Below are positions 1-9,312 of a stretch of DNA of 64,000 nucleotides, piece after piece. The position numbers and the translations under genes are program-made. The notes under the pieces were generated by a model. That model was not told the origin of the DNA, made no database searches, and saw only the letters and a program-made list of their open reading frames with translations. Numbering within the stretch: the stretch's first letter is position 1; every line of letters begins with the position of its first letter. Source of the DNA: Exobasidium rhododendri (Eukaryota > Basidiomycota > Exobasidiomycetes > Exobasidiales > Exobasidiaceae); assembly GCA_026210745.1 (NCBI GenBank), contig CP110631.1, positions 4,650,001 to 4,714,000 on the forward strand, given 5' to 3'.

Positions 1-1
1 A

Positions 2-79
2 GGGAGACGGGGTCTTAGTGAAGAAGATGCCATGAGGCGTGCAGACCTGTTAGCAGCAGAGCTCGGTATCACTGCCTGA
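2..79 (+). CDS. 3' end of an upstream gene (partial)
   Basis: The frame starting at base 2 is open to a TGA at 77-79 and encodes about 25 residues ending in an Ala/Leu-rich helix (ADLLAAELGITA). The codon pattern and the clean stop suggest the last exon of a forward gene that begins outside the window. It would be convergent with the RNase III-like gene that follows on the minus strand. Too little remains to assign a family, and a chance open frame cannot be excluded. Confidence 0.4.
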   Translation, partial: GRRGLSEEDAMRRADLLAAELGITA

Positions 80-195
80 AAGGTCGTGGAGCATGAGAGG
101 TAGTGTGTGTATTAATTCAACTATGTATACAAAGCATATGCATCAAACGTCATTTCATTTCATTTCGTCTTTCCCCCTTCCTCTTTACTCGTCAT

Positions 196-1785
196 CTACT
201 TGCTTGATGTGAAGCCAGAGAAAAGTCTCGAAGTAGCTTTGCGCCACCATGGCTTGGCTGCCTCCTTTGCCAACTCTTCCGCTTCCTTCTTTTCTCGTTG
301 AGCACGTCGTTTGAGTGCTTCTCCTGCCGTTGTCAAGAATCGGTCTACTTGAAATTCAGGAGTCTCACCAATCATGTTCACCCAAGGCGACATCAGCACT
401 GTGCACCACTTCACCACTGTGGGGAAGCCATAAACCGAATAGACTGCTCCAACATATGCCTCAAACAAGTCGGCCTTTCGAAGATGCGCAGTCGTGGCAA
501 TCTGTGGTTCCGGCGAAGGCATCTCTTCTCTGTACCTTCTTTCTTCTTCCGTAAGATACGGTGCGGTCTCCCTCAACTCTCGCTTCTTGCTCTCTTCCAC
601 TAACAGTGTGGCTACATACAATCTTTGCTCCTCTAATCCTGAATCTTCGAACATGTAGCCAAAACAATCGTTGGAAACGATCCACGAGGAGGCTGCATTG
701 TAAGCTGATACCACCTTGCCTGGGTATTGAGATAAGATCAGAGATCGTGAAATCAAATGCAGACAGGCATCTCCCAAGTATTCTAGTCCCCTTTCATCTT
801 GCAAGCAATCGTACAAGCCTCTTTCCTCGTAGTACGCACTTGTCCGGTTTGTCTTCCTCCAGTTTCCTCTTTCTCCTATCGAGCTATCCCATTCCACCTC
901 ACAAGACCGGTTGATACCAAGTGCTAGTGCCGCCGACTGTAGATCGATTTCATGGACGAGGGGACAGGGCGGAGGATAGATTTCCTTTGGAGGATAGATG
1001 ATTTCCGTTGTTTCAAATCGTAACGTAGAAGGATTCAAACCTGTCCCAAATCCAGGGAGCACCTTGGTCGTAGAGACCACCCTACGTCGACTACTGTCTG
1101 ATACCAAGTCTACTTGTTTGTTCCTTGCTTTGTCAATAGTAGTCGCTAGTCGAGCTGCACGATCTGTCCTAGTCTTGACGTCTCCAAAGACTTTCTTACT
1201 TCCCTCCTTACCGTCGACTTCGACCGTAGAAGGTGAAGGGGGAGCTTCCAAGACGGGCTCTTCTCCCTTCTTACTTTGTGTCTCGTGCATACTCTCCATA
1301 TTACGTTCCCATTTCTTCACTTGACTAGAAGACAGCCTTGTGACATCAATTACCTTGGCTTTATCGATGGGCGCCGCCTGTCTCTTCTTGCTTTCCTGTT
1401 TCCTCCCTAGTCGATCCTTGAGCTTTCCACTCTTCTTTTCCGACTTCAAAAGTCTTTTCCGCTCCGTCATACTCATTCCCTTGATTTCAGGAAGTCCGGG
1501 TGCCTTCTCTGAATCGATACTTGCATCTTTTGTCGACTCAATGGCCGTAGCTCTTGCTACAGGCAGCGGCTGCTTTTGGAAGACTTCCGAATAGACGACA
1601 TCTTCTACTTTTTGCTGATGAGACGAGGTAGAGGAGATCGATCTGCCTGTGAAGATACTAGGACTGAATCTGAGAGTGGCGTGCTGGCAAGATCGGCAAG
1701 TCCAATTTTGGCCTGCAGACGACGAGCGACAAGTTTGTTGTCGAGCAATGCTTGTGACGATCGATCTAGTCGATGATGTTGCCAT
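196..1785 (-). CDS. RNase III-fold protein, probably mitochondrial
   Basis: Uninterrupted 529-residue frame. The start chosen is the ATG at 1785 in a good context (AAG ATG G); in-frame triplets further upstream are not ATG. The first ~55 residues are rich in Ser/Arg/Thr with almost no acidic residues, like a mitochondrial presequence, and are followed by a long Lys/Glu-rich linker. The C-terminal third carries an RNase III domain: signature LEYLGDACL (Glu335, Asp339) and ADLFEAYVGAVY (Asp439, Glu442), so all four metal-binding acidic positions are retained. No double-stranded RNA-binding domain follows. In fungi such folds occur in mitochondrial ribosomal proteins mL44/mL57, which usually have degenerate active sites, and in true RNases III. 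Fold assignment is firm; whether it is a ribosomal protein or a nuclease is open. Confidence 0.75.
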   Translation of the reverse strand: MATSSTRSIVTSIARQQTCRSSSAGQNWTCRSCQHATLRFSPSIFTGRSISSTSSHQQKVEDVVYSEVFQKQPLPVARATAIESTKDASIDSEKAPGLPEIKGMSMTERKRLLKSEKKSGKLKDRLGRKQESKKRQAAPIDKAKVIDVTRLSSSQVKKWERNMESMHETQSKKGEEPVLEAPPSPSTVEVDGKEGSKKVFGDVKTRTDRAARLATTIDKARNKQVDLVSDSSRRRVVSTTKVLPGFGTGLNPSTLRFETTEIIYPPKEIYPPPCPLVHEIDLQSAALALGINRSCEVEWDSSIGERGNWRKTNRTSAYYEERGLYDCLQDERGLEYLGDACLHLISRSLILSQYPGKVVSAYNAASSWIVSNDCFGYMFEDSGLEEQRLYVATLLVEESKKRELRETAPYLTEEERRYREEMPSPEPQIATTAHLRKADLFEAYVGAVYSVYGFPTVVKWCTVLMSPWVNMIGETPEFQVDRFLTTAGEALKRRAQREKKEAEELAKEAAKPWWRKATSRLFSGFTSSK

Positions 1786-1830
1786 CTTCACCTCAACAGG
1801 AATATGTCTTTCCGATAAAACTCTGTTCAA

Positions 1831-2082
1831 TCAAGCATGTCGAAAGTGCTTATCGCCTGTCCAACGTGCAATGACCAGATAAAGTCCGAGAGGGACACAG
1901 AGTGGCCAGAAGTAGAAGATCGAGATTGGCCAAGTCAGAAAAGCGTTGTCCGACGTCGAGATTTCAAGAGACAAGAGACGCTCTGCCCCTCCCAAAAGTC
2001 CGAAGAGACTTACAGCGATAGAAGCAAGACTACCGTAAAAGAAGAGTTGTCCTCGTCTCTCCAGCTGCCGGGCGTCGTCCAT
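1831..2082 (-). CDS. PIG-Y/Eri1-like GPI-GlcNAc transferase small subunit
   Basis: Single exon, 83 residues, ATG at 2082. Two hydrophobic stretches (about residues 13-30 and 50-72) predict a two-pass ER membrane protein. The C-terminal half, with PLCVPLGLYL followed by a terminal HFRHA, resembles vertebrate PIG-Y, which likewise ends in a short KLFRHN-type tail after a Pro-containing second helix. PIG-Y (yeast Eri1) belongs to the GPI-N-acetylglucosaminyltransferase complex that starts GPI anchor synthesis. The stop lies only 45 bp from the start of the RNase III-like gene on the same strand. It is divergent from MED22, with a 261-bp gap. The call rests on length, topology and tail similarity, so it is moderate. 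Confidence 0.55.
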   Translation of the reverse strand: MDDARQLERRGQLFFYGSLASIAVSLFGLLGGAERLLSLEISTSDNAFLTWPISIFYFWPLCVPLGLYLVIARWTGDKHFRHA

Positions 2083-2343
2083 GTACTACCGCAACAGGTG
2101 CCTAGATTGAGTAAAGATCTGACAAAGTGACTTGGCTGCAGCACTAATTTCATTTCTTCCTGGCTCTCTCTCTTTCTCTCTCTTTTCTTGGCTTATTATT
2201 TTCCGAGCATCGAGTTCCTGGCGCGTGTCCCGGCGTGGGCAGAAGATCACAGGCAAGTCAAAGGCCAGTACTGTCCGTGTTGGAAGGTTGTCATCTTTCC
2301 CCAGTCGAGCCAACCCTGCGGATCTTGGATGGCACGGACGACA

Positions 2344-3146
2344 ATGTCTGCACCAGTCTTTCGCACCGACGTAAACATTCGGGGACCTGCATCACAGACA
2401 CTTCTCGACAGGCCCAGCAATGCGAGGGGTCAGTCATCGAGCGAATATCTGAATGAAGCAGCGGAGAGCGTGAACAAACAAATCGATAATGACGTAAAGA
2501 CGCTCTTGGAAGCTTTCGAATCATTGATAGGACTCAGCAGGGTGAGAGTGTCGAAAGAAGACACATTGCACATGCGAATGATGAAGTTGACAAGAAGAAC
2601 GATTCGTCCAGATTCGCGACAAAGACAAGTATCGGATTGCCCAGGAAAATCTTGAGCTCGAGGCACGATCGGACGTTATGGTGCGTGTTGATTGATCGAT
2701 CGAATGTTTTCCTTTGCTACCAGAATATTGGCTGATAATTGGTTCAATTATATTGTCAGGTCCGAGCAGCTCAATCTCTGACGCTCCTAAGTCATTCTCT
2801 CAAGCTATCGCTGTTGCTCTCGCAAGAGCCAATAGATTGCCCTGATCAGGGTGATCTTTCACTGGATGAGGAAGCTCTCCATCTTATGAAGAGCACCGCT
2901 GCAGAAAAAGAGAGATGTGCTTGCCTGCTGGAAGACTTGCTTGGTGTTGGCGGTCGTGGAGAGGATGATGTGGGGGGAGATTCGGAAGCAGGATCGGATG
3001 TGATCCGAGGCTCCGAAGAGGACACGAAGAAGTCAGAGGGAATTGACCTTGACGTTGAAGGAAAAATTCCAAAGAAGGAAGAGAAGGGAACTTCAGCAGA
3101 AGAAGACGGAGAAGAGAAAGATATTGTCATGGATACTGTCGAGTAG
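2344..3146 (+). CDS. MED22: Mediator complex subunit 22
   Basis: Three exons: 2344-2541, 2612-2680, 2760-3146 (introns GTGAGA...CCAG and GTGCGT...TCAG, both phase 0), giving 217 residues. The spliced core, LIGLSR joined to IRDKDKYRIAQ and then VRAAQSLTLLSHSLK, matches the helical Surf5/MED22 domain (about residues 35-125) of the Mediator head module, which links activators to RNA polymerase II. The C-terminal ~75 residues are an acidic Glu/Asp/Lys tail with no recognised domain. Residues encoded across both junctions restore the conserved frame, which supports the model. The upstream neighbour is a divergent PIG-Y-like gene, so the 261-bp gap probably holds both promoters. Confidence 0.8.
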
Positions 3147-3627
3147 GGTGCATGGCCTTCACTACCTCACCCTACTCTCAATTTTGTCCCATCATTCACA
3201 TTTGTAATACCATAGCACATACCCGAGAGATTAATATGTAGATCATACGTTCTCCTGCGTCACATTTGTACCTTGCGAATACTCTGCCATCCATGTTATC
3301 GCCGAAGCGAAGACATCCGTGGTGCGAAGAAGATCTATGGCCAATTCATGATCGTCTTATAGCTTCTCATCGGCCGAATTTACTCTGGCGTGACGGTGTT
3401 CTAAAGCAACACTTTAAATTCCAATCTTGAACCAACGCCGTACTGTGCTTGCCCTGCTGCACTGCCGATATTCATTAGTCACCCTTCACCAACAGAGTCT
3501 CGAGGGCAACAGAGCGGCAGTGTTCACTTCGTTCAAAACAAGATCGTGCGAACAATATATGCCGGTTGCATAGACTGAGAGATCAAGCGAAGACGCAAAA
3601 CAAATAGAAAGGGGTACATCACACAAG
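3147..3627. other. Intergenic, MED22 3' to UBC12 5'
   Basis: 481 bp between two forward genes. It must hold the MED22 terminator and the UBC12 promoter. No open frame with conserved features, tRNA-like fold or repeat was recognised. The last ~100 bp before the UBC12 ATG are A-rich. Confidence 0.5.
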
Positions 3628-4509
3628 ATGCTCAAGGTTTGGAGTCTGAAGAAGGACGAGGATTTAGCAAAGAAGAAGAAGCCAAGAACGAGTCCAGCTC
3701 AATTGAGGGTGCAGAAGGGTGTGTTCCATGTAAAGAAGGAAAAGGAAGCCAGTATGTAGCTACAGGTAGTATATGCTGACTGCGTTCACCCTCCCTTTCC
3801 TTTCTCCGCGGTGTGAAACTAGATTTGACCGAGATGGAGCTGCCGAACACGATGAAGACCGACTTTCCTGATCCTACGGATGTCCTGAACTTCAAGCTAA
3901 CAATTGATCCAGACGAAGGTGTGTGTGAGCGACTCGGATTTCGAGTGCGCTATGGGGGCAGGCAGTCCTCTCTAGCTTCACTGGCTTACATTGTCGCAAT
4001 CTTTTCCTATCACGATCTGAGCAGGGATGTACAAGACTGGATCGTTCCACTTCACATTCGCTATCAATAGCAATTACCCACATGAGCCGCCAAAGGTGAA
4101 ATGCACCCAAAAGGTGAGCAGAGCACCATCAGCGAGCTTCTGCAATTTCTCTTTCTGAATGCTTCCGCTTCTTTGGCAGATATACCACCCAAACTTAGAC
4201 CTCGAGGGCAACGTATGCCTGAATATCTTGCGTGAAGATTGGAAGCCAGTTCTCAACTTAAATTCAATCATGGTAGGACTTCAGTACCTCTTCTTGGAAC
4301 CTAACGCCGACGATCCTCTAAACAAGGGTAAGTCATTGATCGTGACTTTCTCGCCTCCTAACGTCTGAGCTCACGATCTTCTCCCATTCATTCCCTCAGA
4401 GGCAGCAGAGGATCTCCGAAAGGATCGCAGTCAATTCGCCAGTAATGTCAAGAGGACTCTGGCCGGTGGAGTGATCAAAGGTGTGACCTACGATAGAGCG
4501 CTCAAATAG
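3628..4509 (+). CDS. UBC12: NEDD8-conjugating enzyme E2 Ubc12
   Basis: Five exons: 3628-3718, 3823-3918, 4025-4113, 4180-4327, 4400-4509, giving 177 residues. It has the family-specific N-terminus (MLKVWSLKK) that docks on the NEDD8 E1, then [14 protein letters not shown] and [13 protein letters not shown], and the catalytic Cys in [14 protein letters not shown], followed by FLEPN and DPLNK. Every junction restores a conserved codon (for example Asp-Leu-Thr-Glu after intron 1). Ubc12 carries NEDD8 from the E1 to cullins, activating cullin-RING ubiquitin ligases. Its modifier NEDD8 is encoded about 46 kb away in the same window. Length matches the family (about 180 residues). Confidence 0.95.
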
Positions 4510-4710
4510 AATATTCATCATCATGAGTGTCATTTCTTGGGTGTTGATCATCGCGTGCAAAAAGGAGGGAGCGGCTAGCACGGTGTGCTGCATGGCTGTG
4601 CACTACATTGGAGAGTACAGTACAAGTGTAGAATGGAAGAGGGACACGTTGCATCATCTATGGGTTGAGAAAGATTGTCAAGGTATTGTGCTGATGTCGT
4701 TGCTGTACTT

Positions 4711-6405
4711 CTAAGTTGAGTCAGTGTTGCTGTCGTCAATGTTGTTAACATTGCTGCTGTTGTTGCTGATGTTGTTGTTGTCGTCGTCGTCATCGTCGTA
4801 TATATCGTCCGTGCTTTCGGGGTGTCCCATCAGAGGCAAGGCGGAGATAGGGGACTGCTCTTGCCTTGCTTGTACTTCTGCAGTAGTAAGCACAGGGGCC
4901 AATCGAGGCAACCGCACGGCTGCTTCCTGGTGCCTTGCTAATTCTTCAAAAGCAGGTAGTCTTTGTCCGTCGTCCAAGCTGCCATCTTGAAGTGGGATGC
5001 CATATTTGTCCAAACTCTCGACAGAGGTGAGGAATTGCATTTGCTTGTCACTGAAACCTGCAATAGGAGGTGCAAACTGTAGTCTCTTGGTAGATATTGG
5101 CGCTGAAATGTTACGAGTGTGTCGAACAGAATTAAAGCTTGCCCTGCCCAGAGTGTCAGTGCTGCTCTCCGCTGCTCCACTCTGTGATAGAAGAGAGGCA
5201 CTGCTTCCGTTCTGAATAAAGCCACCGAATACTCGTCTAGAGCTGGAGGTGCTAGGCCGATATAGAGAATTATCGTTGCTTCTTGTCGGAACCAAACTCA
5301 GGTCTCCCATCGATGGATTGGCTGACGCGATTCTACGATGATTGGCAAGATATCCAGCAGCTTGCCTTTGAAAAATACTGCGCAAAGCTCCTACCCCCCG
5401 ACGTTCACTTCCCTCTGCTCTCTCAATTGGCTCACTATCGGTGGTCTGGACTGAGAGCGTCGGATAGAGGCTATCGTAAGCTTCTGGCTCTTCAATAATC
5501 GTCGACACGGGATGATCCACCGCTGCTGCTGCTGCTGCTGATGCCTCGACAGAGAGCATACTATCCATCTCATTGGTATCTGACCTTTCGCGACTTGACT
5601 CCGTCCTTCGAAGGGAAATCCTTCTCAAAGCAGACATGCTATCTGCAGCAATCGACCCTAATGACGACTGCCGTCTCGATTCACTACCACGAGCAGGGCT
5701 ACTAGATTGGCCACGCAAAGCAGCCTCGCTCTCCGTTGTATGCGTGCCAGTTCCTCGACGGGATGATCTTCTTCCAGTCCGACTCGATCGCCGGCTGCCA
5801 GTAGTCTCCTGTCTCTCATGATCTACGGCCGCTTCTTCCATTGATGCTAAGCTATCGACAAGATCTGCAGGAGGGTCTAAAGCCTTGTACAGTAAGATCT
5901 CGTCTTCTCTGAGTTCGTCGTATTCTGGAAGTGTCTTTACCGTAGCACCGCTATCCGTACGACGAAGACGATTCCGTCGGCCTCTTCTGCCTTGTCTATC
6001 GCTAGTTGCTTGAGTCTGAGTAGGAATGACAACCGCGCCGTTTCTGCTCCTCGTTGTCGTCGTTTCGGAATGGGGATGGTTGAATGCTTGATGAACGATG
6101 TGAAACCAGTTGTCGACCCTTTGTGACATGCTCGCATTCTCGGGATTTTCCGTGATTAGTCCTGATGTGCGAGAGGACGAACTGGCGTTCCTTTTCTTTC
6201 GCTTGACTATGATACAGATTGTGATGAGGGCAATGATAAGGATGATGGGAGCGATTATAGCCCCGACCATCGCCCCTGTAGCCAAGTGTCCCGACGCATG
6301 CTTCCCGGTCGAGGTGGGAAGACTTGGAGCAGAAGAAACAGTTGGTGCACCAGATGATGGCATAGGCGACGTCCCTTCCTGTCGAGACCAAAAGAGGCTA
6401 GGCAT
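4711..6405 (-). CDS. Single-pass membrane protein with long cytosolic tail
   Basis: Intronless frame. The first true ATG is at 6405 (564 residues); an in-frame TTG lies 24 bp upstream. A Ser/Thr/Pro-rich N-terminus (~45 residues) precedes one strong transmembrane helix (GAIIAPIILIIALITICIIV) and a basic stop-transfer cluster KRKKR. The long cytosolic tail is Ser/Arg-rich with a TLPEYDELREDEI segment and, near the C-terminus, FLTSVESLDKYGIPL, the kind of conserved closing motif seen in fungal one-helix surface proteins. It ends in runs of Asp and Asn/Ser encoded by GTC/GTT-type repeats on the plus strand (about 4740-4800). No signal peptide is visible in this exon, so a 5' exon may be missing. 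Function unknown; a cell-wall sensor or polarity role is only inference. Confidence 0.7.
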   Translation of the reverse strand: MPSLFWSRQEGTSPMPSSGAPTVSSAPSLPTSTGKHASGHLATGAMVGAIIAPIILIIALITICIIVKRKKRNASSSSRTSGLITENPENASMSQRVDNWFHIVHQAFNHPHSETTTTRSRNGAVVIPTQTQATSDRQGRRGRRNRLRRTDSGATVKTLPEYDELREDEILLYKALDPPADLVDSLASMEEAAVDHERQETTGSRRSSRTGRRSSRRGTGTHTTESEAALRGQSSSPARGSESRRQSSLGSIAADSMSALRRISLRRTESSRERSDTNEMDSMLSVEASAAAAAAVDHPVSTIIEEPEAYDSLYPTLSVQTTDSEPIERAEGSERRGVGALRSIFQRQAAGYLANHRRIASANPSMGDLSLVPTRSNDNSLYRPSTSSSRRVFGGFIQNGSSASLLSQSGAAESSTDTLGRASFNSVRHTRNISAPISTKRLQFAPPIAGFSDKQMQFLTSVESLDKYGIPLQDGSLDDGQRLPAFEELARHQEAAVRLPRLAPVLTTAEVQARQEQSPISALPLMGHPESTDDIYDDDDDDNNNISNNSSNVNNIDDSNTDST

Positions 6406-7329
6406 GATGACTTCCCAGGCAAGAGTCAAGGGAGAAGAAACAAGACAAAGGGAACGTGGGGAGAACCGGGAGCAAGCGCAGCAGAATCTTGCTTTCAGTC
6501 ACAATGGGCGACCGGGCGCTTGATGTCTTTTAGCAGACAGAGATTTAGAAGCAGCGGCGTGATTCGGGGTGCAACACAGGTCAAAAGAAATCTATCAGTC
6601 TTGTTGTTTGCAGGAAGAAAGGGGGCAATGATAGGTGCCTAAAAGTGGGCCTGTGATCGCTTTCAAACGGCGAGTCCCCTCCCGAGCGTTCACATCGTTT
6701 CCTTTGCACCGCCATGGCCCTCGTATCTGTTACGCATCAGCCACTCTCTCATCCTTTCTCACATATTTTATAAGAGTTTATATTACTCTTGTTTGCCGTG
6801 CATAGTCAATCAATCGCGCGTGGCGTTGGTGTAAGTCCGACGGAGCATGGTACGTAGCATAGATCGACATATAGGACAGAAAGGCTTGAAAGACATCCCA
6901 CGGAGTTCAGAGCCAAGCTGGGGTGGGCCGGAGCAGATGGAATAGATCCCCAAAGTGAGGGCCAAGATCAGCTGCTCAATTGGCAGGCCCTTCGCGCTCG
7001 ATCGATGCACAGCAGCTTGGAAAATCTATGCATAGCTTAAAGCAAGAATGCTGATCGTGTCACGTTTAGCAGGCTGCTGCTCTGTGCAACGGTCGAAGAA
7101 TCACAATACTACTTCACATACCCTCTATATACTGCTTGCATCATCAAAAAGCGGTCTTCGGGCGAGGCTAAGGACCGGATTGCAGCCAGGAGATGTGGTG
7201 TGGAAGTGGTGACGTGCTCGTGTGGGAGAAAAGCATTGACATTCTGCAGCTTCCCGGCGCAACTCCACTTCTGGCCTTAAATCCGAACTATCTACACATT
7301 TCTCTTCCCTATACCTTCACTTTCTCGTC
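6406..7329. other. Intergenic, divergent promoters
   Basis: 924 bp between the minus-strand membrane-protein gene and the forward SDR gene. An AT-rich patch (TATTTTATAAGAG, about 6765-6777) and a CT-rich leader ending at the SDR ATG (7300-7329) are the only notable elements. Short frames inside show no recognisable domain. A missing 5' exon of the membrane-protein gene could lie in the left part, but no convincing start plus signal peptide was found. Confidence 0.45.
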
Positions 7330-8109
7330 ATGTCGGCAGCACGATCTATTGTGGTCATTCTAGGCTGCGGACCAGGCTTAGGCTATTCTTGTGCTCGAAC
7401 GTTTGCCAAGGCGGGTCATCCAGTCGCCTTGCTTGCACGATCACTCCCCAAATTGCAAGGTCTAGCAGACCAAATCAACAAAGAGGTAAAAGACAGCGGC
7501 CGAGCTCGTGCGTACGAGGTCGATGCTACGAAAGGCGCCCAAATCGAAAGGGCTTTCCAGCAGATACAACAGGACTGGAAGGGACAAGCATTCGTTAAGA
7601 CTGCCATCCATAACCCGGGCGGAGGGTTTGTGATCAAGCCATTCATGGAGGCGACAGAAGACGATCTCAAGATGGCTCTGGAAACGCAGGCTGTTGGTGG
7701 TTTCAACTTCTTCCAGTCATTCCTTAGAGCTTTACAGTCTGACCCCGACTGGGAAAAGCCGGGAGAACCAGATGCAGCACTTGGAAACATCATGGTTACC
7801 GGTGCGACGGCCTCGCTGCGAGGGGGTGCCAAGTTTGGTACCTTTGCCGCCTCTAAATTCGCGCTTAAAGCATTAGCGGAGAGTCTGGCACGAGAGTATG
7901 GTAGTCAAGGTGTACATGTGTCGCACTTTATCATCGACGGTCTGATCATAACAGAAAGGACAACCGCGATGTTGGGCGATAAGTGGGATCCTCACTCGCG
8001 AATGGAGCCGGATGCCATTGCACAAGTCTATTTGGATGTCTCAAGACAGAAAAGAAGTGCCTGGACATTTAATCTTGATCTCAGACCCGGACCGGAAAAG
8101 TTCTCATAG
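7330..8109 (+). CDS. Short-chain dehydrogenase/reductase with Phe in place of active-site Tyr
   Basis: Single exon, 259 residues, ATG at 7330. The Rossmann fold opens with GCGPGLG (cofactor glycine motif, residues 12-18), then an NPGGG segment in place of the usual NAG motif. The catalytic region reads GAKFGTFAASKFALKAL: the Lys is present but the Tyr of YxxxK is Phe. This matches a subfamily of SDRs, common in proteobacteria and fungi, with FxxxK and a VSHFIIDG segment after it. The substrate is unknown and the usual proton-relay chemistry may not apply. It is forward and convergent with the GST gene, 214 bp away. Confidence 0.85.
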   Translation: MSAARSIVVILGCGPGLGYSCARTFAKAGHPVALLARSLPKLQGLADQINKEVKDSGRARAYEVDATKGAQIERAFQQIQQDWKGQAFVKTAIHNPGGGFVIKPFMEATEDDLKMALETQAVGGFNFFQSFLRALQSDPDWEKPGEPDAALGNIMVTGATASLRGGAKFGTFAASKFALKALAESLAREYGSQGVHVSHFIIDGLIITERTTAMLGDKWDPHSRMEPDAIAQVYLDVSRQKRSAWTFNLDLRPGPEKFS

Positions 8110-8323
8110 CGAATGCGGCTCAGATCATGTACTCATTGCAATACTACAGACAGAGACACGTCTCTGATACTGCTGGACCAGGCCTTGCGCGAAAAGTAGG
8201 ATGAAGGTGTCAAGGAGTCCCTAATAGAAAAGTGACGTTCAGTGGGGTTGAGGCTCATTTTGATTGACTCCTCGGTCCCTGAAAAAGCTCGAGCTACTGA
8301 AACGATCTTGAAGCCGCAGGTCT

Positions 8324-9312
8324 TCATGGCAGGCCACCTGATGTGAGAGTAGAAGTGAGATATAGTCAAGACTGTGAGAAGCGACTGGAGATGTATCCAG
8401 TCAACACTCACGTCCTGAATTGATAGCAGTAGCCACTTGAGAGGTATGGGGTCGATTCTCACTGTATCTGGCGTAAGAGTCCAAGTATAAGTCGTTTCCA
8501 CTGGTGGTAGCCTTGAATGCTGGGTGGCCGAACGCTGCTTTTGTCCATTTCGAGAATCTACCACCTTCTTTCATGATCTTTTCCATTTCGAATCCCCTAA
8601 AGTGTCTCAACACGACGTCTGCTCGGAAGATCCAAGGAACTATCATGATATCCACCCAGCCCATCTTGTCACCGCCATCCCAGTACGACCCTGACTCTTC
8701 CGCGTGCATGGAATGGGTGAAAGCTTCGAGTTCTGAAATGAATTCCTTCGCAAACTGTATCTGTTTTTCCTCTTCTTGTGCTTGCAGGTAACGATAAAAG
8801 GAGGGAATCAAAGATCGATTCACCTTATCTGCTTCAAGTCGATGCAAAGCTCGAGTGTAAGGATCGCTGGTAGGGAAGAGAGCACTTGTGTCACTCTTGC
8901 CATCAAATCGATCTGCCAAGTATTCCATTATCACCGTTGATTCACCCAAACATTTACCCTCCTCCCCGATCTTGAGAGCCGGAACCAGCCCTTTGGGATT
9001 CACATCAAGCAGCTCTTGCGTCTTCTTGTACGGATCCACTTCAACGTATCGGTAGTCGACACCCAGCAGCTCTAGTGCAATCCAGACTCTGTGCACAAAT
9101 GGGCAGAAGTCTTTCGCATCAAGTGTCAGTCATGTCCTTCTCCGTCACTATTAGCGAAGAACGATCGCGAATTGTCACTCACTCGCTCCAAAGAGATGTA
9201 ATGCCTCATTGTTGGGAGAGCTGACAGGTGCGTCCGAGTGAGCTGCCACTGTTTTGAGAGCCTCTCCTGTGCACTTCGTATGGTAATTTGCTCCCTTTTC
9301 TCCCGCAGGCAT
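8324..9312 (-). CDS. Omega-like glutathione S-transferase
   Basis: Three exons read right to left: 9312-9183, 9110-8412, 8337-8324, giving 280 residues. Exon 2 opens with NFCPFVHRVW, the thioredoxin-fold motif with the catalytic Cys of omega/GTO-type GSTs, then NPKGLVPAL (cis-Pro) and GESTVIMEYLADRF (glutathione gamma-Glu contact). The C-terminal all-helical domain follows. The tiny last exon restores a natural ending (SGRGLP, stop). Such enzymes act as glutathione-dependent thiol transferases or dehydroascorbate reductases. The N-terminal ~43 residues are an extension before the GST fold. Its promoter region faces that of GND1. Confidence 0.88.

Noticed and set aside
2846-3130. 94-residue Ser/Pro-rich minus-strand ORF
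   Set aside because: It is the antisense of the acidic MED22 tail; the Glu/Asp/Lys codons read backwards give Ser/Phe/Leu runs.
3147-3627. Possible tRNA or small RNA gene in the MED22-UBC12 gap
   Set aside because: No B-box-like GGTTCGAAT motif or cloverleaf stem pairing could be recognised by eye.
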